Shown: positions 1-7,096 of the stretch, piece after piece
How the letters are laid out: the number at the start of each line of letters is the position of its first letter
How positions within the stretch are numbered: position 1 is the stretch's first letter
Source: CANJBX01 sp041487815
GTDB lineage: Bacteria; Pseudomonadota; Alphaproteobacteria; Rhizobiales; Xanthobacteraceae
Assembly (NCBI GenBank): GCA_041487815.1
Contig: JBGPOB010000056.1
Location: forward strand, 1 to 14,787
Length of the DNA: 14,787 nucleotides
Direction: 5' to 3'
The notes under the pieces: generated by a model
Seen by the model: the letters and a program-made list of their open reading frames with translations, nothing else
The model's database searches: none
Told to the model about the DNA's origin: nothing
Translations under genes and position numbers: made by a program

Positions 1-1181
1 ATGGCCTTGCCGTTGCCGATGAAGGGAAAGCGCCCGACCCGCACGTCGTATTTCATCTCCTTGGCCCTGGCCTCGGTCAATCCGACGGATGCGATCTGCG
101 GCGAGCAATAGGTGCAGCCCGGGATCAGGCGCTTGTCCATGGCGTGCGGCTTCAGCCCCTTGATGGCTTCGACGCAGATCACGCCCTCGTGCTCGGCCTT
201 GTGCGCCAGCATGGGCGCGCCGGCGACATCGCCGATGGCGTAGAGGCCCGGCACGTTGGTGCGGCACATGCCGTCGATGACAATGGTGCCGCGGTCGAGC
301 TTGACGCCGAGCTTTTCGAGACCAAGCCCCTCGACGTTGCCGACGACGCCGACCGCGGAGACGACACGCTCGGCCTCGATGGTCTGGGTGCCGCCCTTGC
401 CGTCATCGATCGTGGCGACGACGGAGTCCTTCTTCTTGTCGAGTTTGGTGACCTTGGCGCCCGTGTAAATCTTCATGCCCCGGCGTTCGAAACTCTTGCG
501 CGCGAACGCGGCAATCTCCGTGTCCTCGACCGGCAGAATCTGCGGCAACACTTCCACAACGGTGACGGCGGCGCCGAGCGTGCGATAGAACGATGCGAAT
601 TCGATGCCGATGGCGCCGGAACCCACGACCAAGAGCGACTTCGGCATCCGGTCCGGGTTCATCGCCTCAAAATACGTCCATACCAGCTTGCCGTCGCCTT
701 CGAGGCCCGGCAACGCGCGCGGGCGCGCGCCGGTCGCGACGATGATGTGCTTGGCCTGATAGCTGCCCGGGCCAAGCGCGCCTTTCGGCGCCTCGCTCGC
801 CGACGCCTTCACCGAAATCCTGCCCGGCGCGTCGATCGTCGCCTCGCCCCAGATCACCTGGATTTTGTGTTTCTTGAACAGAAACCCAACGCCGTCCGAC
901 AGCCGCTTGGCGACCGCGCGCGAGCGCGCCACCACCGCCTTCGGATCGAACGCGACATTGTCGGCCGACAGCCCGAACTCCTTGGCATGCGTCATCAGGT
1001 GGTAGACGTCGGCGGAGCGCAACAGCGCCTTGGTCGGGATGCAGCCCCAGTTGGTGCAGATTCCGCCGAGGTAGTGGCGCTCGACCACCGCGACCTTGAA
1101 GCCAAGCTGCGCCGCGCGGATCGCGGTCACGTAGCCGCCGGGGCCGGAGCCGATAATGATGATGTCGAAGGGGTCTGCCAA
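1..1181 (-). CDS. lpdA: Dihydrolipoyl dehydrogenase (E3 of pyruvate dehydrogenase), C-terminus cut by window edge
   Basis: Flavoprotein that reoxidises the dihydrolipoyl groups of E2 using NAD+, as the E3 subunit of the cytoplasmic pyruvate dehydrogenase complex. The N-terminus shows the FAD-binding Rossmann motif GSGPGG (residues 11-16), followed by the redox-active disulfide GGICTNWGCIPTK with cysteines at about 42 and 47. Near the window edge the start of the dimerisation domain is visible (VRVGRFPFIGNGKA). About 393 residues are present; the family is usually about 465-475, so roughly 75 residues lie outside the window. The start is a TTG (1179-1181) giving M-A-D-P-F-D. A TAA stop lies directly before it in the same frame, so no longer form is possible, and that same TAA ends the upstream small membrane gene. 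There is no N-terminal lipoyl domain, unlike some E3 proteins. It is the last visible gene of the pdh operon. Confidence 0.96.
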   Translation of the reverse strand, partial: MADPFDIIIIGSGPGGYVTAIRAAQLGFKVAVVERHYLGGICTNWGCIPTKALLRSADVYHLMTHAKEFGLSADNVAFDPKAVVARSRAVAKRLSDGVGFLFKKHKIQVIWGEATIDAPGRISVKASASEAPKGALGPGSYQAKHIIVATGARPRALPGLEGDGKLVWTYFEAMNPDRMPKSLLVVGSGAIGIEFASFYRTLGAAVTVVEVLPQILPVEDTEIAAFARKSFERRGMKIYTGAKVTKLDKKKDSVVATIDDGKGGTQTIEAERVVSAVGVVGNVEGLGLEKLGVKLDRGTIVIDGMCRTNVPGLYAIGDVAGAPMLAHKAEHEGVICVEAIKGLKPHAMDKRLIPGCTYCSPQIASVGLTEARAKEMKYDVRVGRFPFIGNGKA

Positions 1182-1416
1182 TTACCGCTCCATGTTCTTC
1201 TCAGCCGAGTGACGGGCAATCATACGACGGACATCCCACTCCGCGATACCAAGCATGGCGACCACGAATACCACCACGGCAAGAACAAGGCCCCAGATGT
1301 TGCGCGACAGCGCCTCGCCCGATAGCAGCGCGGAACAGATGATATCCCGCCCGATCCGGGCTCAGCGCCAGCACGGCCGCCGCCGCAGTCGTGACCCAGG
1401 GCCAACGCGCCAGCAT
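1182..1416 (-). pseudogene. Small two-span membrane protein, apparently frameshifted by one base
   Basis: Not a family I recognise. Two overlapping reading frames each hold half of a plausible small membrane protein. The first begins MLARWPWVTTAAAAVLAL (ATG 1414-1416) and has a hydrophobic segment at residues 7-19. The second holds EALSRNIWGLVLAVVVF, a strong second hydrophobic segment, then a charged tail AEWDVRRMIARHSAEKNMER ending at TAA 1182-1184. The second frame has no ATG, GTG or TTG before its membrane segment and is closed upstream by a TGA. Removing one base from the CCC at 1318-1320 (GGG on the coding strand) joins the halves into a 77-residue protein that fills the gap between the 210-aa membrane gene and lpdA exactly: its stop directly precedes the lpdA TTG start, and its ATG lies 9 bases after the upstream stop. 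Either the gene is disrupted, or the base is a sequencing error in a short homopolymer. Confidence 0.55.
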
Positions 1417-1425
1417 CGGCGAAGA

Positions 1426-2058
1426 TCACATCCGCATGGCGCGCGCCAGCGCGACGCAGTCATCGTTCATGGCGCTGAAGAGCTTATCCGCCGGCTCGAA
1501 TAGCTTGTCGATTTCCGGCAATGGCGTCGTGCGTGACTGCTCGATGATCGCGGTGAGCGTACGGGTCAGGTCGGTATAGCGTGCTCGCGTGCCAGCGTCC
1601 TGGAAATTGGCGAGATAGGTGCCCAGTCCGCCGAATTTGGCGACTGCCACTTGCGCTTCGAGCCGGTTGTTCTCGCTCAGCCGCGATGCGCCGGCGACAT
1701 TGCCGCGGTCGGCGGCCGGCATCAGCACGCCAATCTTTTGTTTCACCAAAAAATAGGTCTCGATGATTTCCCGGCAGGTTCGGATGTATTCGCCGCGCGC
1801 GACGTTCTTTTGCATGATTTCGATGCTGGCGTGAAACAGATAGCCTTGATAGATCGACAGCACCAGCGACAACGTCGCGATGAACATCGGAAAATAAAAG
1901 ATGACGGCGCCGCGCAGCCGGGATTCGCGCGCCATGCCCTGTTCGTGCGAATTTCGGTTCGCGCCATTCGCCGCCGGCGTCAAGACGCTGGCAGGTTCGC
2001 GCTCGGACGTGGCTTGCTGTTCCGATGCGGTGGCGGCACGGGCTTCCTCGACGCTCAT
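1426..2058 (-). CDS. Single-span membrane protein of unknown function within the pdh operon
   Basis: 210 residues, function unknown to me. Residues 1-48 are polar and Ala/Glu/Ser-rich with no signal-peptide character. One clear transmembrane segment covers about 50-72 (AVIFYFPMFIATLSLVLSIY). After it comes a 135-residue, largely helical soluble domain with many charged residues and only two cysteines (in RTCREI and DDCVAL). The topology is a bitopic anchor with a soluble domain on one side; which side cannot be settled by eye. The gene sits 42 bases after pdhC and is followed closely by the tiny membrane gene and lpdA, so it is almost certainly co-transcribed with the E2 and E3 genes. That context suggests, but does not prove, a link to the complex, for example tethering it near the membrane. 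Ordinary codon use and a long open frame argue that it is a real gene. Confidence 0.8.
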   Translation of the reverse strand: MSVEEARAATASEQQATSEREPASVLTPAANGANRNSHEQGMARESRLRGAVIFYFPMFIATLSLVLSIYQGYLFHASIEIMQKNVARGEYIRTCREIIETYFLVKQKIGVLMPAADRGNVAGASRLSENNRLEAQVAVAKFGGLGTYLANFQDAGTRARYTDLTRTLTAIIEQSRTTPLPEIDKLFEPADKLFSAMNDDCVALARAMRM

Positions 2059-2100
2059 TGTTCGTGCCCCAAATCGACCCGCCGCACCTGCAGCGCAGCG

Positions 2101-3459
2101 CTAAATCACCATGCCAACGGGATTTTCGATGATGGTCTTGAACGCCCCCAGGAATTCCGCGCCGAGCGCGCCGTCCACCGCGCGATGATCGGTCGACAGC
2201 GTCACCGTCATCTGGGTCGCGATCGCAATCTTTCCGTTGCGCACGACCGGCCGCTGCTCGCCGGCTCCGACCGCGAGAATCGTCGCATGCGGGGGGTTGA
2301 TGACGGCGGCAAATTCGGCAATGCCGAACATGCCGAGATTCGAGACCACCGTGGTGCCGCCCTGGTACTCCTCCGGCTTGAGCCGCCGCGTGCGCGCGCG
2401 CGCGGCGAGATCCTTCATCTCGATCGAAATATCGGTGAGCTTCTTGGTGTCGGCGCTACGCACCACCGGCGTGATCAGCCCGCCCGGGATCGACACCGCG
2501 ACCCCGACATCGGCGCGATGGTGCTTGAGCATGCCGCCTTCCGTCCAGGTGACGTTGGCGTCGGGAACCTTGATCAAAGCCAGCGCCAGCGCCTTGATGA
2601 CAAAGTCGTTGACCGAGAGTTTCCACGCCGGCTTGCCGTCGGCGCCCATGGGCGCGACCATGTTGATGTCTTCGCGCGCCGCCAGCAGACGATCGATGGT
2701 GCAGGTGACGGTGAGATAGAAATGCGGAATGGTGAGCTTGGCCTCGACCAGCCGGCGCGCGATGATCTTGCGGATATTGTCGTGCGGCACGACTTCGTAG
2801 CTGCCCGGCGGATAAAGCGCGCGAATTTTATCGTCGGACATCGGCTGGAACGGCAAGGCTGCGCCCGTTGCGCCGATGCCCGCCGGCGCTCGCATCCCGC
2901 CGCCGGCCTTCGCCTGCTCGATGTCGCGCGCGACCACGCGGCCGCGCGGACCGCTGCCGGCGACGCGGGTGACGTCGATGCCGGCATCGCGCGCCAGCCG
3001 GCGCGCCAAGGGCGATACGAATACGCGCGAATGGCCGTTGGTCGCAGGCCGCGCCGCGCTCGGCGCGGCTGGCGCAGCACTGGATACGATCATTGACGGA
3101 ACCGGCATCGAAGGAACCGGTTTGGGCGTCGCCGGCGCGGACGGCTGCGCCGCGGGCGGCGGCTGCGCCGGCGTCGCCGACCTGGCCGCGGTGGCGGCTG
3201 CAGCCTTCACATCCTCGCCTTCGCTGGCCAATATGGCGATCAGTTGGTTGACCGGTATGTCGGCCGCACCTTCCGGCACCACGATCTTGGCGAGCGTGCC
3301 TTCGTCGACGGCCTCATATTCCATCGTCGCCTTGTCGGTTTCGATCTCGGCGATGACATCGCCAGGCTTGATCTTGTCGCCTTCCTTCTTCAGCCAGCGC
3401 GCGAGGTTGCCCTTCTCCATCGTCGGCGACAGGGCTGGCATGAGAATGTTGATCGGCAT
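2101..3459 (-). CDS. pdhC: Pyruvate dehydrogenase E2, dihydrolipoamide acetyltransferase
   Basis: Core subunit of the pyruvate dehydrogenase complex. It takes the acetyl group from E1 on a lipoyl arm and passes it to CoA. Domains in order: one lipoyl domain (1-83) with the lipoylated lysine K43 in ETDKATM; a flexible Ala/Pro linker (about 84-144); a peripheral-subunit-binding domain (about 145-184, VFVSPLARRLARDAG...GPRGRVVARDI); a second short linker; and the catalytic chloramphenicol-acetyltransferase-like domain ending in the DHRAVDG motif, with catalytic His425 and Asp429. At 452 residues it is a normal length for a one-lipoyl alphaproteobacterial E2. The ATG has a GAGGA ribosome site about 8 bases upstream. 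It lies 23 bases after the DUF5076-like gene and is followed by two membrane-protein genes, then lpdA. The symbol aceF is also used. Confidence 0.96.
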   Translation of the reverse strand: MPINILMPALSPTMEKGNLARWLKKEGDKIKPGDVIAEIETDKATMEYEAVDEGTLAKIVVPEGAADIPVNQLIAILASEGEDVKAAAATAARSATPAQPPPAAQPSAPATPKPVPSMPVPSMIVSSAAPAAPSAARPATNGHSRVFVSPLARRLARDAGIDVTRVAGSGPRGRVVARDIEQAKAGGGMRAPAGIGATGAALPFQPMSDDKIRALYPPGSYEVVPHDNIRKIIARRLVEAKLTIPHFYLTVTCTIDRLLAAREDINMVAPMGADGKPAWKLSVNDFVIKALALALIKVPDANVTWTEGGMLKHHRADVGVAVSIPGGLITPVVRSADTKKLTDISIEMKDLAARARTRRLKPEEYQGGTTVVSNLGMFGIAEFAAVINPPHATILAVGAGEQRPVVRNGKIAIATQMTVTLSTDHRAVDGALGAEFLGAFKTIIENPVGMVI

Positions 3460-3482
3460 CGTGCTGTCCTCGGCGCGCTCGA

Positions 3483-3884
3483 TCAGCGTTTCTTGCGGCG
3501 GACGGTTGTGCGCGTACGAGCCGACTTACGCGCCGAGGCCCGCGCCTTGTGCCGCGGCGCGCGCGGCTTGCGTCTGGCAGACTTGCGCTTCGGCCGATCC
3601 TTGATCAGGGGCGCGCCCAGGTCGGCCGCGAAGGCGGCTTCGATCTCGGCCAAAATTTCCTTTTCGGTCAGATCGGTGTCTTCGGCCGAATAAAGCAGCG
3701 CAATGCGCCGCGCGATATCCGCCAACACGTCGCCCCATTTCGCCGGATCCCGAAACGCACGCCGCGCGGTGACGTACAATTCGTCATCGATCATTCCCGC
3801 ACGCAGGATTTCGACGCCACCGTTGGCGAGCGCCGCATTCGGCAATGCGAGCGCTTGGTAGACAGATGTTTTATTCGTTGCCAT
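3483..3884 (-). CDS. DUF5076-like small protein with histone-like basic tail, in the pdh operon
   Basis: 133 residues. The first ~95 residues (for example GVEILRAGMIDDELYVTARRAF...WGDVLADIARRIALLY) match my recollection of DUF5076 proteins, small alphaproteobacterial proteins often found beside pdhB. The function is unknown. From about residue 97 the chain becomes an extremely basic tail of K, R, A and P (KRKSARRKPRAPRHKARAS and onward to RRKKR), resembling histone H1-like or nucleic-acid-binding tails and presumably disordered. Typical family members, as I recall, are nearer 100 residues, so the tail looks like a lineage-specific addition. Only 4 bases separate it from the pdhB stop, and pdhC starts 23 bases after its own stop, so it is translated within the same operon. 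The basic tail could bind the acidic surface of the complex, RNA or DNA; none of these is shown by sequence. Confidence 0.8.
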   Translation of the reverse strand: MATNKTSVYQALALPNAALANGGVEILRAGMIDDELYVTARRAFRDPAKWGDVLADIARRIALLYSAEDTDLTEKEILAEIEAAFAADLGAPLIKDRPKRKSARRKPRAPRHKARASARKSARTRTTVRRKKR

Positions 3885-3888
3885 GCAC

Positions 3889-5325
3889 CTACCTGTAACA
3901 AACGGATTTTACCGCCGCGACCACTTCGGCGACCGAGGGCAGCGCCAGCTTTTCGAGGTTGGCAGCGTAGGGCATGGGCACGTCCTTTTGGTTGACGCGC
4001 GCAACCGGCGCGTCGAGATAGTCGAACGCGTGTTCCATGATGCGCGCGGAGACCTCCGCCGCGACCCCCGACTGTTGCCAGCCTTCCTCCACCACCACGC
4101 AGCGCGCGGTTTTCACGATCGAGTTGACCACGGTCTCGGTGTCCATCGGCCGCAACGTGCGAAGATCGATAACTTCCGCCGCAATGCCCTCCTTGGCGAG
4201 TTCCTCGGCGGCTTTGAGCGCGTAGCTCATGCCCATCGACCAAGCGACGATCGTGACGTCGTCGCCTTGTCGTACGACCTTGGCCTTGCCGATCGGCACG
4301 ACGAAGTCGTCGAGCCTCGGTACCGGGAACGAATGTCCGTAAAGGAGTTCGTTTTCGAGAAAAATGACCGGATTCGGATAGCGGATCGCCGATTTCAACA
4401 GGCCCTTGGCATCGGCGGCGCTGTAAGGCGCGATCACAGTGAGCCCCGGAACATGCGAATACCACGCGGAGTAATCCTGGCTGTGCTGCGCGGCTACGCG
4501 CGCGGCCGCTCCATTCGGCCCGCGGAACACGATCGAGCAGCCCATCTGCCCGCCGGACATGTACAGCGTCTTGGCAGCCGAGTTGATGATTTGATCCATC
4601 GCCTGCATGGCGAAATTGAACGTCATGAATTCCACGACCGGCTTCAGCCCCGCGAGCGCGGCCCCGACGCCGAGCCCGGTAAAACCGTGCTCGGTGATCG
4701 GCGTGTCGATCACCCGCGCGGCGCCGAATTCCTGCAGCAGCCCTTGGGTGACCTTGTAGGCGCCCTGATATTCGGCGACCTCTTCGCCGATCACGAACAC
4801 GTCCTTGTCGCGGCGCATTTCCTCCGCCATGGCGTCGCGCAAGGCTTCGCGCACGGTCATCGTGACCATTTCCGTGCCTTCGGGTACTTCCACCGAAGCG
4901 TCGTAAGCTTGCCCGCCATCGCCCTTCCAGACGCGCGCGCTTGGCGCTCGCTCTTCGGAGTGACGGCTTCTCTGCGCCTCATCCTCAGGAGCCGGCGCAG
5001 CCGGCGTCTCGAAGGATGACGCGACGCGCGGTGGCGGCGGCGGCGCGCTGACTTTGACATTGTTGAGCGCCGATGCGTCCTCGCCGTCCGACAAGATCAC
5101 CGCGATCGGCGTATTGACGGCGACGTCGGCGGTGCCTTCCGGGACGAGAATTTTTCCGAGCGTGCCTTCGTCGGTCGCCTCGACTTCCATCGTCGCCTTG
5201 TCGGTCTCGATCTCGGCGATGACGTCGCCGGACTTGATCTTATCGCCCTCGCCCTTGATCCATTTGGCAAGGTTGCCTTTCTCCATCGTGGGCGACAGCG
5301 CGGGCATCAAAATCTGAATCGGCAT
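3889..5325 (-). CDS. pdhB: Pyruvate dehydrogenase E1 beta subunit with N-terminal lipoyl domain
   Basis: With PdhA it forms the thiamine-diphosphate enzyme that decarboxylates pyruvate and reductively acetylates lipoyl groups. At 478 residues it is longer than the usual ~325-residue E1 beta because residues 1-83 form a lipoyl domain (K43 in ETDKATM), a known alphaproteobacterial feature. Residues 84-150 are a Pro/Ala/charged linker. The E1 beta transketolase pyrimidine-binding domain begins near 151 (EMVTMTVREALRDAMAEEM, then EEVAEYQGAYKVTQGL), and a C-terminal transketolase domain follows (IEVIDLRTLRP appears here as AEVIDLRTLRPMDTETV). Part of the linker (residues ~102-116) is encoded by a 41-bp palindromic repeat listed separately. 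It lies 31 bases after pdhA and 4 bases before the DUF5076-like gene. I see no strong Shine-Dalgarno before the ATG, but homology with the E2 N-terminus fixes the start. Confidence 0.96.
   Translation of the reverse strand: MPIQILMPALSPTMEKGNLAKWIKGEGDKIKSGDVIAEIETDKATMEVEATDEGTLGKILVPEGTADVAVNTPIAVILSDGEDASALNNVKVSAPPPPPRVASSFETPAAPAPEDEAQRSRHSEERAPSARVWKGDGGQAYDASVEVPEGTEMVTMTVREALRDAMAEEMRRDKDVFVIGEEVAEYQGAYKVTQGLLQEFGAARVIDTPITEHGFTGLGVGAALAGLKPVVEFMTFNFAMQAMDQIINSAAKTLYMSGGQMGCSIVFRGPNGAAARVAAQHSQDYSAWYSHVPGLTVIAPYSAADAKGLLKSAIRYPNPVIFLENELLYGHSFPVPRLDDFVVPIGKAKVVRQGDDVTIVAWSMGMSYALKAAEELAKEGIAAEVIDLRTLRPMDTETVVNSIVKTARCVVVEEGWQQSGVAAEVSARIMEHAFDYLDAPVARVNQKDVPMPYAANLEKLALPSVAEVVAAVKSVCYR
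4979..5019. repeat. Palindromic dispersed-type repeat inside the pdhB linker
   Basis: A 41-bp interrupted palindrome. The outer arms TCATCCT (4979-4985) and AGGATGA (5013-5019) are perfect reverse complements. Inner GCCGGC blocks (4991-4996 and 5000-5005) add a second stem. Read on the minus strand it has the form TCATCCTTCGAGACG...GGCTCCTGAGGATGA, which closely resembles intergenic repeats I recall as abundant in Bradyrhizobium-type genomes (arms CATCCTTCGAGACG and CTCAGGATGAGG). Here it lies in frame inside a coding region and encodes part of a disordered linker. Assignment to a named repeat family is from memory. Confidence 0.6.
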
Positions 5326-5356
5326 GGATTGACTCGATGCTCAATGAGCTGCGCGC

Positions 5357-6499
5357 TTAGCGCGACACGTCGGTGAAAAGTTCGGCGGGATCGGGTTCGG
5401 GATCGTGGGTCGCGAATTCGGAGGCCTCGTTGATGATCGCACGCACTTGCGCGTCGATTGTCTTCAGCTCCTCCTCGCTTGCGCGCTTGGTCGCGATCAG
5501 GCGGGCGCGCACCATGTCGATCGGGTCGTGTTCGGTACGCACTTTTTCGACCTCTTCGCGGGTGCGGTACTTCGCGGGATCCGACATCGAGTGTCCGCGG
5601 TAACGGTAGGTCATCATTTCGAGGATGATCGGTCCCTTGCCGTCGCGGCACCATTTGGCCGCCCGTTCGCCCGCGGCCTTGACCGCGCGCACATCCATGC
5701 CGTCGACTTGCTCGCCTGGAATATTGAACGACGCGCCGCGCTTGGAGAAATCCGTCTGCGCCGAGGCCCGCGTCACCGCGGTGCCCATGGCGTAGCGGTT
5801 GTTCTCGATGATGTAGATCACCGGGAGCTTCCACAGTTCCGCCATGTTGAAGCTCTCGTAGACCTGCCCCTGGTTGGCGGCGCCGTCGCCGAAATAGGTC
5901 AGGGTGACGTTGTTGTTCCGCCGGTAACGGTTGGCGAAAGCCAGTCCGGTCCCGAGCGAGACCTGCGCACCGACGATGCCGTGGCCGCCATAGAAGCCCT
6001 TCTCGACGCTGAACATGTGCATCGAGCCGCCCTTGCCCTTCGAATAGCCGCTGCGTCGCCCGGTCAGTTCGGCCATGACGCCTCGCGGATCCATGCCGCT
6101 CGACAGCATGTGGCCATGGTCGCGATAGCCCGTGATAACTTGATCGCTCGCCTTGATGGCCATCTGCATGCCGACGACGACGGCTTCCTGCCCGATGTAG
6201 AGATGGCAGAAGCCGCCGATCAGGCCCATGCCGTACATCTGGCCCGCCTTTTCCTCGAAGCGGCGGATCAGCAGCATCTGCCGGAAGGCGCTGAGCTCTT
6301 GATCCTTGGCGAGTGCCGGAACGTCGGCGCGCGCGCCATTGCCGGACTTGGCGGGGCGGGTACCCGCCGGAGCGGCCTTCGCGACCGGGCCTTTTGTGGC
6401 GGCGCCCGGCTTTACCGCGGTAGCCTTGATGGGCGTCTTCTTGCTGGCGGCAACGCCGCGGGGCACGGCAGGCGCCGGCTTTTTCTTGGCCACGGCCAT
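5357..6499 (-). CDS. pdhA: Pyruvate dehydrogenase E1 alpha subunit
   Basis: Binds thiamine diphosphate and, with PdhB, decarboxylates pyruvate in the PDH complex. With the chosen start the protein has 380 residues. The thiamine-diphosphate motif runs from GDGAANQG (about 194-201) to ENN (about 222-224), and the active-site region includes RYRGHSMSDPAKYR and YRDHGHMLSSG. Residues 1 to about 60 are a low-complexity Ala/Lys/Pro extension (MAVAKKKPAPAVPRG onward), a probably disordered arm not needed for catalysis; family E1 alpha proteins often start close to the conserved ELSAFRQMLLIRRFEEK segment. An open frame continues upstream to 6547, but only the ATG at 6497-6499 has a good ribosome site (GAGGA five bases upstream), so that start is preferred. 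It is the first gene of the pdh operon; ftsB ends 172 bases upstream. Confidence 0.96.
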   Translation of the reverse strand: MAVAKKKPAPAVPRGVAASKKTPIKATAVKPGAATKGPVAKAAPAGTRPAKSGNGARADVPALAKDQELSAFRQMLLIRRFEEKAGQMYGMGLIGGFCHLYIGQEAVVVGMQMAIKASDQVITGYRDHGHMLSSGMDPRGVMAELTGRRSGYSKGKGGSMHMFSVEKGFYGGHGIVGAQVSLGTGLAFANRYRRNNNVTLTYFGDGAANQGQVYESFNMAELWKLPVIYIIENNRYAMGTAVTRASAQTDFSKRGASFNIPGEQVDGMDVRAVKAAGERAAKWCRDGKGPIILEMMTYRYRGHSMSDPAKYRTREEVEKVRTEHDPIDMVRARLIATKRASEEELKTIDAQVRAIINEASEFATHDPEPDPAELFTDVSR

Positions 6500-6504
6500 A
6501 CTTT

Positions 6505-6509
6505 TCCTC
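6505..6509 (-). promoter_or_regulatory. Ribosome binding site that decides the pdhA start
   Basis: GAGGA on the minus strand, followed by a five-base spacer (AAAGT preceded by A) and then ATG at 6499. The two in-frame upstream ATG codons (ending at 6547 and 6532) lack a comparable purine-rich site, so the 16-residue longer form is less likely. Confidence 0.7.
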
Positions 6510-6547
6510 GGGAGCGAATACTTTGCAGGCATGCTTGGCTTGTCCAT

Positions 6548-6575
6548 AACCTATTCCGAGCCGGCGCGGAAGCAA
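6548..6575 (-). promoter_or_regulatory. Weak candidate sigma-70 promoter for the pdh operon
   Basis: In the 172-base gap between the ftsB stop and pdhA, the minus strand carries TTGCTT (6575-6570), a 16-base spacer, and TAGGTT (6553-6548), about 50 bases before the pdhA start. Each hexamer matches the consensus only partly. The operon needs a promoter in this gap or further upstream. This is the best candidate by eye, but a weak one. Confidence 0.25.
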
Positions 6576-6671
6576 GGCGCACAGCCAATCACAACCCAAG
6601 TAGCGTCGGTAAAACGCCCCGCAAAATCATCAATCTAGCCGGTGAAATTCGGGTGCGGCGCGAGCCTTACC

Positions 6672-6989
6672 TCAGCGCTCGCGCGTCAAGATGACGACAT
6701 CGCGCGGGTCGATATAGCCGAGCAGTGCACGGGCGCGTTCTTCGAGCGTGTCGGGGTCGATCCGGTCGGACTTCAACAACGCCACGCGCCGTTCCCACCG
6801 CGTCCGCTCTGCGCGTGCCGTGGTCAGGTTGGTCGTCAGCTCTGTGATCTCGGCGTCGAGCGCCTGTTTGGCTTTGAGACCGTGCTTGCCACCATAGGCA
6901 TTGATGGCGAAATAGCCGATCAGCAGCGCCGCCATGGCGTAAAGGCCGAATGAGGCCAGAATCGAGCGCAGCCGCGGGCGGGTGACCAT
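6672..6989 (-). CDS. FtsB/DivIC-like septum formation initiator
   Basis: 105-residue bitopic membrane protein with FtsB/DivIC architecture: a short basic cytoplasmic N-terminus (MVTRPRLRS), one transmembrane span at about 11-31 (SFGLYAMAALLIGYFAIN), a coiled-coil-like segment at about 38-72 with regular hydrophobic spacing, and the conserved C-terminal region with an ERARALLGYIDPRDVVIL motif. In the family this protein joins FtsL and FtsQ in the periplasm at the division site. Position between eno and pdhA is the standard alphaproteobacterial location for it. The frame is open up to 7064, but the upstream stretch is Arg-rich and unlike the family, so I place the start at the ATG 6987-6989. 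The gap to the eno stop is 107 bases, enough for its own promoter or for read-through from eno. Confidence 0.88.
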   Translation of the reverse strand: MVTRPRLRSILASFGLYAMAALLIGYFAINAYGGKHGLKAKQALDAEITELTTNLTTARAERTRWERRVALLKSDRIDPDTLEERARALLGYIDPRDVVILTRER

Positions 6990-7096
6990 GCGCCGACCAT
7001 GCGCGGGCCGCGTAAATCGCCGGTTAACGCAAGCCTGCCGTCGCAGCCGCGAATTTGGCGCCACCCGTATTCTTGCAAAGCGCGCCGCTGCAGGCT

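Noticed and set aside
144..1325. Long plus-strand frame of 393 codons opposite lpdA
   Set aside because: It is the antisense of lpdA; its His/Arg/Asp-rich translation has no family features, as is usual for high-GC shadow frames.
1651..3096. Long plus-strand frame opposite the membrane gene and pdhC
   Set aside because: The minus strand holds clear E2 domains; this frame spans two genes and is low-complexity.
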